Assembly (NCBI GenBank): GCA_963662175.1
Contig: OY759224.1
Coordinates: forward strand, 19,229,489-19,293,488
Reading direction: 5' to 3'
DNA: 64,000 nt
From: Aradus depressus
Taxonomy: Eukaryota > Arthropoda > Insecta > Hemiptera > Aradidae
The position numbers were made by a program, and so were the translations under genes. Under the pieces are notes generated by a model. It saw nothing but the letters and a program-made list of their open reading frames with translations. It ran no database searches and had not been told where the DNA came from. Shown here piece after piece: positions 52,758-63,679 of this stretch; position 1 is the stretch's first letter, and every line of letters starts with the position of its first letter.

Positions 52758-53249
52758 TAAGAGCCTATATTGATGAAATTTAACAATCTGTTATCTAGAT
52801 ATTTGTTTTCTTATAAGCAATAGTAATATAATTTTCTAGTCTTTTATAAGTAGGTATCTTATCTGAAGTTTGGTTTTTGAAATTTCTGTTTGGTTACAAA
52901 ACTCTGAATCAATCTTATCTGAACATTTTGACAGATATCCTATATACTTTGGTCCAGTTATTTTGGAACAAGACAATTGCGATTTTCTGTTGAGACGCTA
53001 TCATATTCTATTTGTCTAGATTATAACATCAATATTGACCTATTGAATTCTTCTGAACCTTCTTAGGCCCCATCAAGATCCCATTTATTTTAATTTATTT
53101 TAAATGAAATATTGTAATTGTGTAAAAATTGAAGAAAGAATTTTCAATGAGTTTTAAGATCCCCTGAAAACGATCTGTCCACTGAGTGATTGGAACATTG
53201 GAAGATTTATTGCGGTAATCTGAGATCGAGTTTTCATCAAAAGTATATA
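52758..53249. other. No gene recognised
   Basis: AT-rich sequence with no repeats, splice-bounded exons or RNA signals that I can identify. Confidence 0.4.
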
Positions 53250-54005
53250 ATAATAATAATTTTTATTGTTTAAAGGGATCATCCCTATACAATTGAGTCA
53301 GTGACCATTATGTTTACAATATTAACAATAACATTTGCAAAATTATATATTGATCAGCTGAACAATAATGACATATATACAGGAACTTTTAACAAACTAA
53401 ATAAATAACATAAATAAATAAAAAAGTATAAATAAAATAAGTAATTACAAATTAATAATAATAATAATAATGTAACAAAGACAGTAAATATGGAGTGGGG
53501 ATGTAGGTATTGAATATCAATATAATATGGAAGTTAAATACATTATTCGTTAACAATGAATGATCTAAGTTTCAAAGCGCTGATTAAATAATAGAAAATG
53601 TTTGAGATATCATTCTTATTATGGGACAGGGAGTAGGTAATGTATGAAAGTTGGTTTGGTCTATACTGACACTGAGGCAGGAAGTGGCTTCTAATGGGGG
53701 AGTTTATCGGACAGGATATTAACAGATGGTATACGTCTTCCAATTCGTTTTTATTGCAGATTGTACAAAGTTCCTGGGGATTAAGGGTGTCTACATTATT
53801 TTTGTAACTGATTTTAAGGTAGTAGGTACTTGCCAGATAGACGGAGTTGAGACAATGCTTTGATGTGTGAGAAAGGAGCATTCTGGTTTAGGTATGGTTG
53901 GAGTTGATCTGGGTTGTAAATATTGGGATGAAAGGTGTTGTAATGGCATTTTATAAGGTAATATTTATCTTTATTCTTCACATTCAAAACATCAAAAATA
54001 TACAT
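53250..54005 (-). pseudogene. LINE ORF2 C-terminus and 3' UTR
   Basis: The minus strand reads ALSQLRLSGKYLLP from about 53850, then after a frame change ISYKNNVDTLNPQELCTICN and KNELEDVYHLLISCPINSPI. C-x2-C-x8-H-x4-C here is the zinc-knuckle-like motif near the end of many arthropod LINE ORF2 proteins, and LSQLRL precedes it in these families. A frameshift lies near 53820. The stop is at 53543. The 3' UTR continues to an (AAT)n tail at about 53250-53266, after 'gtatagggatgatcccttta' on the minus strand. Reverse transcriptase is absent. Confidence 0.75.
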
Positions 54006-54159
54006 TTCAAGTACCCCAGAGCCATTTTTTTTTGGCCATTTTTGCGATGATGTTTGTGTGCGCTCTAATTAAAAACGATTGTTGCAAATTAATTTAGAAT
54101 TTGTTATGAAGATGTCACATCTGAATACATCTTGGAAAAAATCGGACAAAAATTAAAAC

Positions 54160-54420
54160 CACTTTACATCGAGCCTTACGTACATTATATATGAAATAAG
54201 ATCTCTTGAACGTAGTGCGGTTTGCGAGATATATGCGAAAAACCGTCCTAAAATGTGGTTTTGAAAATCATTTGTTTTAGACGTTTGCTTGATTTACGCA
54301 AAAACGGTTAGTTCTATCGAAAAATTGATTCTTAACAAAAATGTTCCTTATTAAATTTCCAATTGCAATGTATCTTTAGATTTGAAATATAATCAATAAG
54401 AACAAATTTATAACGCCCCA
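54160..54420 (-). repeat. Repeat F copy
   Basis: tgcggtttgcgagatatatg, cgtcctaaaatgtggttttg, cgcaaaaacggttagttcta, caaaaatgttccttattaaa. It matches 27225-27850 in reverse. Confidence 0.6.
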
Positions 54421-55144
54421 AATAATGTATAATAAATTTCTTTATGAAATATTTCCACGTAATGTTAAAAAAATTTGTTGACTTGGAAGAATAGAAAAAA
54501 TTGATGAACTCTAAGAACATTGGTCAAATTAATTTTTACTACGAATCAAAAATTCTTTTTGAACGTACTGACCTAGATCTATGAGACAATCCAACATTGT
54601 CTTGGCATTATTGCTCGGTTACAGACTGCTTCTTCAAATTTGGACTGAACCGACTCGAGTGTAAGGACCGGACAACTGGCCTGACCTGCTATTGTAAAAG
54701 GTCCCTTGACAATAATTGTGCATGGTCTGTTACAATAGGGAGGAGCCAGAACAATTATTGTTCTAAAGTTGAGAGATTTTAACTCCCAACTTGCTCACCA
54801 GAGGGTTCCTTTTGTTTCCTTCCTAACGAGCATTGCTTCTGTCTTTTCATTCATTTCTTCGTTTCTTTTCTCTTTGTTGTATTTTTTTTGTTTTTTGTTT
54901 TTTTGTTTTGTAAGCAACTTGTAGTATCAGGGACACCATGACGAACATAAATTGTGAAAGTTTCCGTAGCTCACTGTCAAGAGAGACACTGAATCTATTG
55001 ACACGTTATTGTTCTCTTGTTACTGAAAGCTTCGTCAGTTAGTGAAAAGTTTCGTTTCATAGCACACTTTCCAATTCTTTCCCTTATGAAAGACAACAAA
55101 ACAAACCTCTAACCCTTTCGATTATATCGACCACGCTCCTTTTT
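54421..55144. other. No gene recognised
   Basis: A Cys-rich 61-codon frame at 54597-54782 (TTGLTCYCKRSL..NNCAW) has no recognisable spacing or signal peptide. 'gacaataattgt' and 'acaattattgttc' form a short inverted repeat inside it. A T-rich tract follows. Confidence 0.35.
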
Positions 55145-55600
55145 TGGGGAAAGTTATTTAATCGGTCAGAAAATCGATGTCAAATTTTCACTCGGAATTT
55201 GAAACTGATGCCAAAAATGAAAAAAAAATAATACTGTTTGTGTGTTACGAAATGTTGTATGTGTGTCCATATCCCATAAGATATCCCTATATAGTATCCC
55301 ATAAGGACCACACCTATTTACAGAAATGTAAGTTAAACATTCATTTTTAGCCCAAATAATCAAATGATTTTAGAGAAAGAGCGAAAACTTAATTTATAAT
55401 AATAATAATAAACGACTGTATTTCCTTTTCTTTTTACAGATGTACATTAATAATAATAATAATATTGACAGACAATACTCATGGTCAAATTGACCGTCTG
55501 AGGGGTTATTTCTTCTATTTCTACTCGATAATACACATGCGAAAACTTAATTTATCATTTCGTTCTGGGGAAAAACATTGCCGGTGATTCACTGACCCCA
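55145..55600 (+). repeat. Repeat C copy, split by a LINE tail
   Basis: Left part (gggaaagttatttaatcggt, cagaaaatcgatgtcaaatt), one unit, then gcgaaaacttaattta, a 142-bp insert, and the repeated gcgaaaacttaattta leading to the right boundary cgttctggggaaaaacattg ccggtgattcactg. Confidence 0.78.
55397..55538 (-). mobile_element. 5'-truncated LINE insertion with 16-bp TSD
   Basis: 142 bp flanked by an exact 16-bp duplication gcgaaaacttaattta (55381-55396, 55539-55554). On the minus strand it ends with 'ggaaatacagtcgtttatta' and (TTA)n, the same 3' terminus type as repeat E and 59900-59982. This is classic target-primed reverse transcription with severe 5' truncation. Confidence 0.85.
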
Positions 55601-55601
55601 T

Positions 55602-55953
55602 ACGGAGAAAAATATATTCTTACTGCAAGAATAATATTCTTGCGGCAAAGAAAATTTCTTCTTGCGTCAAAAAAGGTTTGTTTCTGTATTTTGTATCGGT
55701 CTTAGGGTATAATAGACACAATAGTGGACATTAGTAGGTGGATTGGGAATAGTAGTAGACACCAGTCGGTGATAGGGTATAGTAGTACACACCAGTAGGT
55801 GATATAGTAGACACCACTAGGTGATTCTCTCGATGAGAATAGAGTTTTACTATCCAAGATATACAAAGTATGAAGAATATCTTTTAATTTAATACTATAA
55901 GAAGATAATGTCAAGGAGATATCTTCTTGCCGCAAGAATATAGTTTCCTCCGT
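55602..55953. mobile_element. MITE with ACGGAG ends and a 22-bp minisatellite core
   Basis: Left end acggagaaaaatatattctt, right end complement acggaggaaactatattctt, each followed by a second gcaagaa block. Inside, 55725-55826 holds about four imperfect units of 'agtagacaccagtaggtgat'. It lies immediately beyond the right boundary of repeat C. Confidence 0.72.
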
Positions 55954-56099
55954 GTATTATATACTTATTACAAGCTACAGTATACTTTTGTCTCTTTAAA
56001 TATTATATTTCTAATAAGTCTAATACGGGAAGTTACGAAATTGGTCAATATACCGTTCGGAAATAAAACAGTAGAAAAACAATGTGTTTTGTATCTATG

Positions 56100-56249
56100 A
56101 GACGTCAGGTACTTAGTCCCTGGGTAGGTAACATTTAGGACACAGAGTAGAAGGGTTCATGTCCACCAGTGCCACCCCCTCTTAAGATCTTTCTGTTAGA
56201 AGGCGATAAGACCTTTTGGTTAAAACCGGGGCATGAGTCACAATAACTA
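56100..56249 (+). repeat. SINE A, 3' part, old subfamily
   Basis: agacgtcaggtacttagtcc through gggcatgagtcacaataact, heavily diverged. Confidence 0.7.
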
Positions 56250-56324
56250 TTATGTACTTAGAAGAAAAGAAGTGAAGAAAATAATTAAAAATATGTTTCC
56301 CTCTCCCTGCGTAATTTTTTGAAT

Positions 56325-57210
56325 TTTTATCGGTCAGAAATTCAGTGCGAAGTTTTCAACGAAATTTCATTTTTTTCGGCTACCAGATACCAAATAAGAA
56401 AAAAAAATTCTAGGGTTAGGGGTTAGGTTTAGGGTTTATGACTCATGCCCGGGCTTTAACTACGAGGTCATATCGCCTACTACCAGAGCGCTCTTTCGTC
56501 ACTCTGGTGGACATGAGCCCGATTCTACTGTGGGAGTCCTAATTTTGCCTATCCTAAATTTTTTATTCACCTAGGGTAGGGGTCTTTAACGAGTACCTGA
56601 CATCGTACAGGCTCGGGACCATCGCTTAACGTCCCATCCGAAGGAGGGCGTGCTTAAGTTTATTTTACCTCCCAGATAAAATAAACTAAGGGCCTCGGTC
56701 GGATTACGAACCCACGTTCTTGAGCTCAGAAGTCAAGCACGTATACCACTGAGCTACCGGCGCCCTCCTAAATTCTATATCTCTGTGTGTCTATATGTGT
56801 TTGCCTAAGAACTCGATAATTCCCGATAGAATCAATGTATGAGATCAACATTATAATCGAACAAACGGAGGGGAATGGAGGGGAGGGCTTAACTCAAAGC
56901 CCTAATAACTGCCGTTGTAATGAATGTATCAATACAATGTTTCATAGGTAAATTCAAAGCCCCATGGGGACAATTCCAGTTAAAATTCACCAAAATTTGA
57001 CAAAGGATAGGAGGATTCAGGAGGGGGCTCAATTCAAAAATTATATAACTGATGTAATAAATTTATCGACACCAAATTTAGTATGAGAATTTAGGAGCCC
57101 CTATGTAAGTCAACTGTTGAATATTAGCGCAAAGGGTCAAGGTTTTGGAGGGAAACGAAAAGTTAAATGATTGATTCGTTCTGGGGAAGTACATGTTGAT
57201 AATTTTTTTT
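56325..57210 (+). repeat. Repeat C copy, split by SINE A
   Basis: Left part 56325-56412 (cggtcagaaattcagtgcga), SINE A, then three units and the right boundary 56770-57210 (gattcgttctggggaagtac). The left GGGGAAGT is missing. Confidence 0.75.
56413..56769 (-). repeat. SINE A, full length, with TSD
   Basis: ggttaggggttaggtttagg + gtttatgactcatg to ctaccggcgccctcct. aaattcta flanks it (56405-56412, 56770-56777). The tail shows a changed pentamer rhythm (ggttaggggttaggttta). Confidence 0.92.
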
Positions 57211-57830
57211 TTTTGAAATGTGGAAAAATGTCGACAGAAAATCCTGACAGAAGAATAACCTAGTTGTTATTTTGAAGATTTGCCCAGGTAAATATTGTCA
57301 CCTAATCCTTAATGTCTTTGGCAAACCTTTCTCTAATCTCACAAACCTTACTTAGGATTTGCAAGAATACAGGTAGCAAAATAGAAAGTTTATGACAACT
57401 TACATTGTTAACAGAAGGACCACCCATCTTTAAAGTCATTATTACTTTTGGTAACCTTGGACAGGTGCGGGCAAACCTTTCTAGGTGCGGCCCAGGTAGG
57501 ACAATTCAAGCTGTATGCATATTTATATATGATATGTACGGAGCCAAGTTAAATAGAAAACAAGGAGGTTCCCGGATGTGTGTGTTTCGCCTCTTTGCAT
57601 CCTAAATCAGAGGAAATTACTGGGGCGTGTATTATGACTCTACAAAGGTGGCATTTGAAACTAAGTGCGGCCCTTGAGGTCCACACGGCAAACTTCTCTG
57701 CATGGTATCAATATCATTAATAATAATATCACAAAAGTAGGCATTTTATTCAGTACAGAATTGTTTATTCATTTAATTGAATTTGATATATACATAGATT
57801 TTTAATTGATATGCAAATGCACATAGGTTA
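57211..57830. other. No gene recognised
   Basis: 'ggtgcgggcaaacctttcta' and 'ggtgcggcccagg' lie close together near 57466-57495. A 66-codon frame (57405-57605) lacks a domain. Confidence 0.4.
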
Positions 57831-57904
57831 CACACCCTTTTTTTCAATTTGGATTTTAAGAATACTACATGTTTAATTTCATTACAATATGATTATCCGT
57901 TAAT

Positions 57905-58496
57905 CAGTGCCGGATTAAGCCAGCGAGGGGCCTGTAGCAAATTCTGTCAAAAGGCCCTTGGTTTGCTTTAGGTTCTCAAGTTTAGGGTATTAAATAAAAC
58001 AAAACTGTTACAAATAAACTTTTCTGGATTTAATATGGGCAAATTTAGAGATAACACTTTCAATATCGACTTCTTTAAGCAAATCATGCTCTATATTCAT
58101 CAAAGTGAGATGATTAAGACGTTCTTGGCCCATCGTGTTCCTTAACTCATTTTTAATACGTTTTAATGTTGAAAAAGAACTTTCGCCACTGCAGTTAGTG
58201 ATCATGAGAGACAAGTAAATGCGCAAGGCAATTTCTACGTTTGGGAAATACGATTCTAAAGATATACCATATAAATGTAAATGATTAATTTCAGATAAGA
58301 TTTAACGTGACGAAATCGAGTTTTAGATTTTTAGGTGGGAGTAAAGCATAGGCTAAGCGCTTCGCTTAAAAATATTTTTACACTCCTATATAAATTGATA
58401 TTTTTTTATGGTCAGACAGGCGTTGGAACGCGGGGCCCCCCAATTCGCGGGGCCCGTAGCATTTGCTACTCTTGCTACGTGGCTTATCCGGCACAG
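57905..58496. mobile_element. hAT deletion derivative with 8-bp TSD
   Basis: Starts CAGTGCCGGATTAAGCC and ends GGCTTATCCGGCACAG, imperfect inverted repeats. ccgttaat flanks it exactly (57897-57904, 58497-58504), the 8-bp hAT duplication, and removing the element restores the minisatellite unit. It retains the C-terminal dimerisation region of its transposase. GGGGCCC-rich segments lie beside both ends (gaggggcctg; ggggccccccaattcgcggg). Confidence 0.94.
58008..58226 (-). pseudogene. hAT transposase C-terminal dimerisation domain remnant
   Basis: The minus strand reads MRIYLSLMITNCSGESSFST, LKRIKNELRNTMGQERLNHL, TLMNIEHDLLKEVDIESVIS. The 'TNCS.ESSFS.LKRIKN.LR.TM.QERLN.L..M.IE' pattern is the hAT family C-terminal domain. 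It is only 72 codons long; the catalytic DDE region and BED finger were lost when the element shrank to 592 bp. The reading frame itself has no stop. Confidence 0.9.
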
Positions 58497-59394
58497 CCGT
58501 TAATGGGTTACCACAATTTTTATGCTTAGCCCCCCCCCCCCCCCCCCCCCCCCCCCCCCATAGCCCCTGTTAAGAATTTGGAGACACCATACACCCTATT
58601 TTCCAACTTGGCTTTTAAGAATACTAATTGTTAAATTTAATTAAAATTCGATCATCCGTTGATGAGCTAGACCTATTTTTATGTTTACCCCCCCCAACCC
58701 CCCCCCCCCCCCCCAACCCCCTTCCCCTTAAGAATTTCGTGACGCCAGATAGTCTATATTTCAATTGGGTCTTAGGAATACTACATGTGAAATTTCGTCA
58801 CGATCCGACCTTCCGTTTATGAGCTAGCACTATATTTATGCATAGGGCCCCCCCACAACCCCCCCTACCCTTAAGTATTTTGAGACCTCACACACCCTAT
58901 TTTTCAATTGGCTATTAAGATTACTACATGTGAAATTTCATGATAATTTTTTTACGCCATATAGTCTATTTTTCAATCTGGCTCTAAAGGATGCTACATT
59001 GCCACCAGAACAAATTGGATCGGATGAATCTTTTTCAATTATTCCTAAAATCCAATTTTTTAGCAGTCTTTTTATTTAAAAAAAACAAAAAAGGGTGAAC
59101 CGAATTTGATAAAATTCTTTTTAGATCATATTAACGTTGATACGCTTCGATTGGCACCAACACGGAGTCGATATCATTTTTCATTCGCGAGATATCGCGC
59201 AGGAAAAATTGATCACACACATACGTACGTACACACAAACATAGTTCTTTCCAACAATAGTGTAAAAATACTGTAATGATCTTGAAACATAAATATATAA
59301 TGAAAATTTTGATTTCTATTTTTGGACCCATTACAATAACTTCACTATATGCTGAGAAGTTAAAAACATTGACAATTTTTACAGGATTAAAAAA

Positions 59395-59640
59395 AAAAGG
59401 GGGGGAATCACCGGCAATGAACCTCCCCAGAACGAATTAATCAAATAACTTTTCGCACCCTCTAAAACACAGTCGACCGTTTGCGCTAATATTCAACAGT
59501 TGACTTACATAGGTTCTTAATCCTCATATTAAATTTTCGATACATTCAATACATCGGCAGTTATTAGGGTTTTTGAATTGAGCCCTCTCCCCTGAGTCAC
59601 CCTTTCCTTCAGCCGATATTGCCGAAATTTGATAGGGCTT
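59395..59640 (-). repeat. Repeat C copy, boundary plus two units
   Basis: gaatcaccggcaatgaacct, ccccagaacgaattaatcaa, cagtcgaccgtttgcgctaa, then inverted units. It abuts an A run and a G run (59381-59404). Confidence 0.75.
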
Positions 59641-59708
59641 AAATATTGCGTCATTGGATGGCCGGACTTAGATTATCTGCGGCTTCAGCCAATCAGCCTA
59701 AATTTTGT

Positions 59709-59778
59709 TGGTAAGGGTCTTTAACGAGTACCTGACATCGTACAGGCTCGGGACCATCGCTTAACGTTCCATCCGAAG
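59709..59778 (-). repeat. SINE A, central fragment
   Basis: taagggtctttaacgagtac through gcttaacgttccatccgaag. Confidence 0.78.
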
Positions 59779-59899
59779 ATAAAAATTATTTTCTAGTATT
59801 TATTTACACATTTATTTTATTGTTTGCTAGTATTGTTATTACAAATTCATGTTTGTCCGACCCTAAGAGTTAATAGTTGTTTATGTATCTAATTTATAA

Positions 59900-59982
59900 G
59901 CTATCTTGATGTATACATTTTTATGACATATCCTATTACCATGTCATGATTGAACGGAAATAAATATTATTTTTATTATTAA
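59900..59982 (+). repeat. LINE 3' tail
   Basis: ctatcttgatgtatacattt ... cctattaccatgtcatgatt gaacggaaataaatattatt then (TTA)n. Same terminus as repeat E copies at 19678 and 24056. From 59983 to 60527 no gene is seen; a SINE A head stub (gggcgccggta) lies at 60113. Confidence 0.65.
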
Positions 59983-60527
59983 GTCACGGAAGGCCAAATG
60001 TATACAACTACCAATTTAGGGTAGAAAGTAGAGGTGAAAAGTGGCATGGAACCCGCGCACCATAATAATAATAGATAATGGAATAGATTTGAGTTTTGGC
60101 AAACGACTAGTGGGCGCCGGTAAATATTCTTCAGTAAGTTTTTCTATCACAATTTAAAAATATAAATTTTGTATTTGCTGCTGTTTTTGACTAATAAAAT
60201 AAATTATATTCATAATAAATTGTTGGATAATTTATTAATAAATTAATACTACGAATTTACTAAATATTACTAAAATTACTGAAAAAATACTAAAATTCAA
60301 AAATGCAGCAACATTAGTATCTCATAAAATTAGATTGAAATAATACTACGTGGGTAATGAAAATAGTACATATGGCTACACTGCTAACTAAACCTGGTTA
60401 GGCAGAATTTAGAACTCCTTAGAGCTAAGAAGGAAGAGGTATAATTGAATGCTTAGGTCCCTAGGTGCACACACCAGCCCTCCCAATATATATGTATATA
60501 TAGTTGATAGTTATATATAGTATCCCA

Positions 60528-60865
60528 GAGGGCGCCGGTAGCTCAGTGGTATGCGTGCTTGTCTTCTGAGCGCACGAACGTGGGTTCGAAACCCGACCGA
60601 GGCCCTTAGTTTATTTTAACTGGGAGGTAAAATAAACTCAAGCACGCCGTCCTTCGGATGGGACGTTAAGCGATGGTCCCGAGCCTGTACGATGTCAGGT
60701 ACTCGTTAAAGACCTGGTGAATAAAAATTTACGGTAGGCAAAATTTAGGACTCCCACAGTAGAGTTGGTCACATGTCCACCAGAGTGACGAAAGAGCGCT
60801 CTGGTAGTAGGCGATATGACCTCGTAGTTAAAGCCCGGGCATGCGGCTTAAAACCTAACCTAACC
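60528..60865 (+). repeat. SINE A, full length, with 12-bp TSD
   Basis: gagggcgccggtagctcagt to taaaacctaacctaacc. tatagtatccca flanks it (60516-60527, 60866-60877). Head boxes are intact, with an anticodon-region change (gagcgcacgaacg). Confidence 0.95.
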
Positions 60866-61039
60866 TATAGTATCCCAATGTCCTTGCCCAATACGAGCTT
60901 TCTAGTCTATATGACTATAATTACAAAACCATAAAAATTGTAATCAAACTAAAATTAAGAATTAAAAAACTAATCAAGCGAATGTTATGTTTTTAAAATG
61001 CTTCCTTCTTAGAGACCCTCTCAATATTTGGGATGCAAT

Positions 61040-61400
61040 TGTGTCATTCTATCTGGGACTCAATGGCTGCCCTCCACATTTTACCCTGTCTTTAAGGAGA
61101 AAAACAAAAGAGATTTTTTCTAGCTGTTGGATTGGTGGAAGTTGACCTCTAGATTGGCCTCGTCTTCACTTGATTTAAGGCCACTAGATGTTTTTTAATT
61201 TGGAGAACTCTGAAAGATTTGGTCAGTGCAACCCATCCAAATTCCCCTGAAAACCTTAGAAATACAATACTGTTGGCTTGTCAATCAATTTCTTTTGAGA
61301 TAATTTAAATGCATTTGACAGGTTGAATTGCACTTGAGTGAAAGGCATTTTGTTATCACCTAATTTAATAAAGTCATATCAGTTAGCGCAAATTGGGTAA
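61040..61400 (+). pseudogene. Degenerate Tc1/mariner-type transposase C-terminal half
   Basis: Assembled across frames, the plus strand reads LNGCPPHFTLSLRRKTKEIF, SSCWIGG, PLDWPRLHL, RCFLIWRTLKDLVSATHPNS and PENLRNTILLACQSISFEII. This order (PPHF ... RWIG ... WP.RSPDLTPLDFFLWG.LKD.VY ... NLR..I..AC) is the C-terminal half of a family of arthropod Tc1/mariner-like DDE transposases. The central Asp motif is decayed and many stops are present. TIRs not found. Confidence 0.55.
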
Positions 61401-62499
61401 AGAAATTGGGATAAAATAATCAAAAATAACAAGAAGAAGAAGGGTTTAATATAACAGTCGCATTTACAAAGGTACAATTATACAATAAGGTTCCTTAACC
61501 ATTACCCTTATACACTAAATACAAAGTAACTGAAATGAATAGAAAATAAATATTAAACATTCAAAAACAGAGATTATAATTTAAAATCGTGATCGGATAT
61601 TTTTGTGTTTTCCTCCCTGAGTTTTCCCAATTTTCTTTACCAAAACGTTTTGATTTGTCACACTTAAGTAAAAAGTTTTAACTGAAATTTTTTATGTAGT
61701 CCAATAGGAGCTTAACATTTAGGTCTTCATGGATTTGGAGGATGGAGGTGTCCCTCGAGTAGCTACCAACCAATGTAAGGCATTTGTTTTGGGCCATTTG
61801 AAGAGTTCTCAAGTTGGTATTGCTTACAAGACCGGCCCACACTGGGCATGTATACGTTATGACTGGCTGGCACAGAAGCTTGTATATGAGGAGTCTATTG
61901 GTTATAACAATTAAATACGATAAACCAAATAAACGGATAATTTAAGTTTGGAAGCGGATAATGCGGCTATTATTGGACAGAAATGACAATTGTTCATGGG
62001 GTTGGCTTTCTGTAGAACTTATGATGCAAAATGGAGGTCATACAGTTGTTATTGTGGAAAGAAGAAGGTAATATTTCGAAGAAGGGAAAAATATGGTCAC
62101 TATTGGAGCAGGGGAGGGATGGTGGCGGGTCTCGTTATATATGTAACTCTATCTGATCGGGTGAAGATCAAAGGGCCTCTAAGGGTGAACTGAGTTGGCC
62201 CAGGCAGGAAATAAAAGTGTAAATGGAGCCTCAGTTTGCTTGTTAAGGGAGGATCTCTTACCAGATAATATTTATTGGGGGGCTGTTAGGAAACCTTGTT
62301 TACCTCGGAGGCTAACGAGGGATCAGGTCTGTCCACATCACACCTCTGTTTTATAGGGGAGAGCAGACACTTACTCAAACAGCTCTCTAATTCGAAGAGC
62401 ACAAAAACTAGGGAAGGTAGAACAGGCTGGTTAGCACTTTAAAACTTAGTGTTAGAAGCAGTCGGGGAAAAGTAGTTAAAAAAATAAATACATAAATTA
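61401..62499. other. No gene recognised
   Basis: Frames at 61729-61914 and 61990-62193 (plus) look ordinary in composition, and the first (GPHWACIRYDW) is faintly retroelement-like, but neither shows a nameable domain or splice sites. Confidence 0.35.
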
Positions 62500-62590
62500 A
62501 ATCACCGGCTGTGTACTTCCCCAGAACGAATTGATCAAGTAAGTTGTCACTCTCTCTCCAAAACTAATCGACCGTTTGAGCTAAAAATTA
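62500..62590 (-). repeat. Repeat C, boundary fragment
   Basis: aatcaccggctgtgtacttc, cccagaacgaattgatcaag, aatcgaccgtttgagctaaa. Confidence 0.7.
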
Positions 62591-62723
62591 TCAGTATGAT
62601 GTACAAAGATAAATAAATAAGTGTTACATTGTAGAAAAACTAAGTGATATGTTCCATAGCCGTACATTGGTTGTATTAATGAATAGAAAGGCTTAAGTAA
62701 TTTAAAAAAAGTACAACTCCATC

Positions 62724-63285
62724 CAGGGGCGTAGCCAGGGGGAGAGGCACGTGCCCCTCCCCCCCTGGCCAGAGTAAAAACCAAGATAAAAATTAAATAA
62801 ACTAAAAAAATAGTTTTTATTAAAAATGGATTGCTTGCAAGTTACCAATAGGATCTTCAAATTTCCTGTGTGTCTGATTCCTAAATCAGCAATCAGCTGT
62901 TACATAAATGTACATGTACAAAACAAAATATATTACATTCTTTAAATGTACATGAATTCGATCATTTCATTTCCTCGCTCAAAATCTTCATTTAAATCAA
63001 TTCAATCTTCATTAAAGCTCATTTTTCATGCGCTGTAAACATGCAAAGCGCAGCAGCAAATGCACGCTATTGGCTGTCAGCCATTTAATTCTAAAGGCGC
63101 AGAAACCACAGCGAGCATTTGCTGCTCATGTAAAGTTAACTTAAGTATTACAGTCAGTGGTTAGCTTAGGAGGAGCTTCTAGAGGTCCGAGTCTACCAAA
63201 TTAATAACGAAAAGTCTGCAATACTAACCACGGAAACTGCGGGCAGTGCCCTCGGGAGTCTGTACCCCCACACTCGTAGCCTAAC
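62724..63285 (-). mobile_element. hAT-type element related to the MITE at 5040
   Basis: Starts CAGGGGCGTAGCCAGG. The interior at 63045-63165 (catgcaaagcgcagcagcaa, agtattacagtcagtggtta) is the reverse complement of the 5040 element's middle. An inverted end at about 63230-63260 (cggaaactgcgggcagtgcc) corresponds to the 5040 element's gcccgcagtttccatgg. The opposite terminus is not found; repeat D follows instead, suggesting a larger related hAT element or a rearrangement. Confidence 0.72.
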
Positions 63286-63530
63286 TTTCAAATTTCGCTT
63301 TCTTAAAGTTTTGACTCCAACGAATGAAGTATGAGTTTAGCGAACGCATCGTCGTGTGTGTCACAACAAAAACGCGGCAATTTTAAAATCTCTCCCAAAA
63401 ACTCCGCACGGCGGTGCATTGTTTACCTAAAATAAAGAGGCTATTCAGACTAACTGCATATTTTTAGAATATATTTAATGAAAGGCATAAAAAGTGAAAA
63501 TAATACCTGAAAAATAAATACTCCCAGTAA
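63286..63530 (-). repeat. Repeat D, inverted interior
   Basis: aaatttcgctttcttaaagt, gagtttagcgaacgcatcgt, gcaattttaaaatctctccc and gaggctattcagactaactg are the reverse complement of 28010-28200. This links repeat D and the CAGGGGCGTAGC elements into one extended hAT-like family. Confidence 0.65.
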
Positions 63531-63679
63531 GTTGAGCTAGTTGTGAAAGAAGTTCTCTGCCATGAGGCGGATAAAAACGTGGCTTAGAAGCACAATGCTT
63601 CAGGAACGATTCTCTCATGTGTCATTGCTGCACATAGAGAAAAAATAAAACATCAGCTTATTTAATTGAGGATACTTAC

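Larger units (their letters stand above)
57831..58960. repeat. Minisatellite with poly-C tracts, about 140-bp units
   Basis: Units share 'ttcaatt.gg.ttttaagaat', 'actacatgt.aaatttc', 'gat.atccgttaatgagct' and 'atttttatgctta' followed by a C run, then 'cccttaagaatt..gagac'. Units lie at about 57831-57904 plus 58497-58590, 58591-58745, 58746-58875 and 58876-58960. C runs reach about 30 at 58529-58559 and are shorter at 58689-58715. The first unit is split by a hAT element. Confidence 0.75.

Noticed and set aside
54597..54782. Cys-rich 61-residue peptide, possible secreted toxin-like protein
   Set aside because: No signal peptide, no recognisable cysteine framework, no promoter or splice support.
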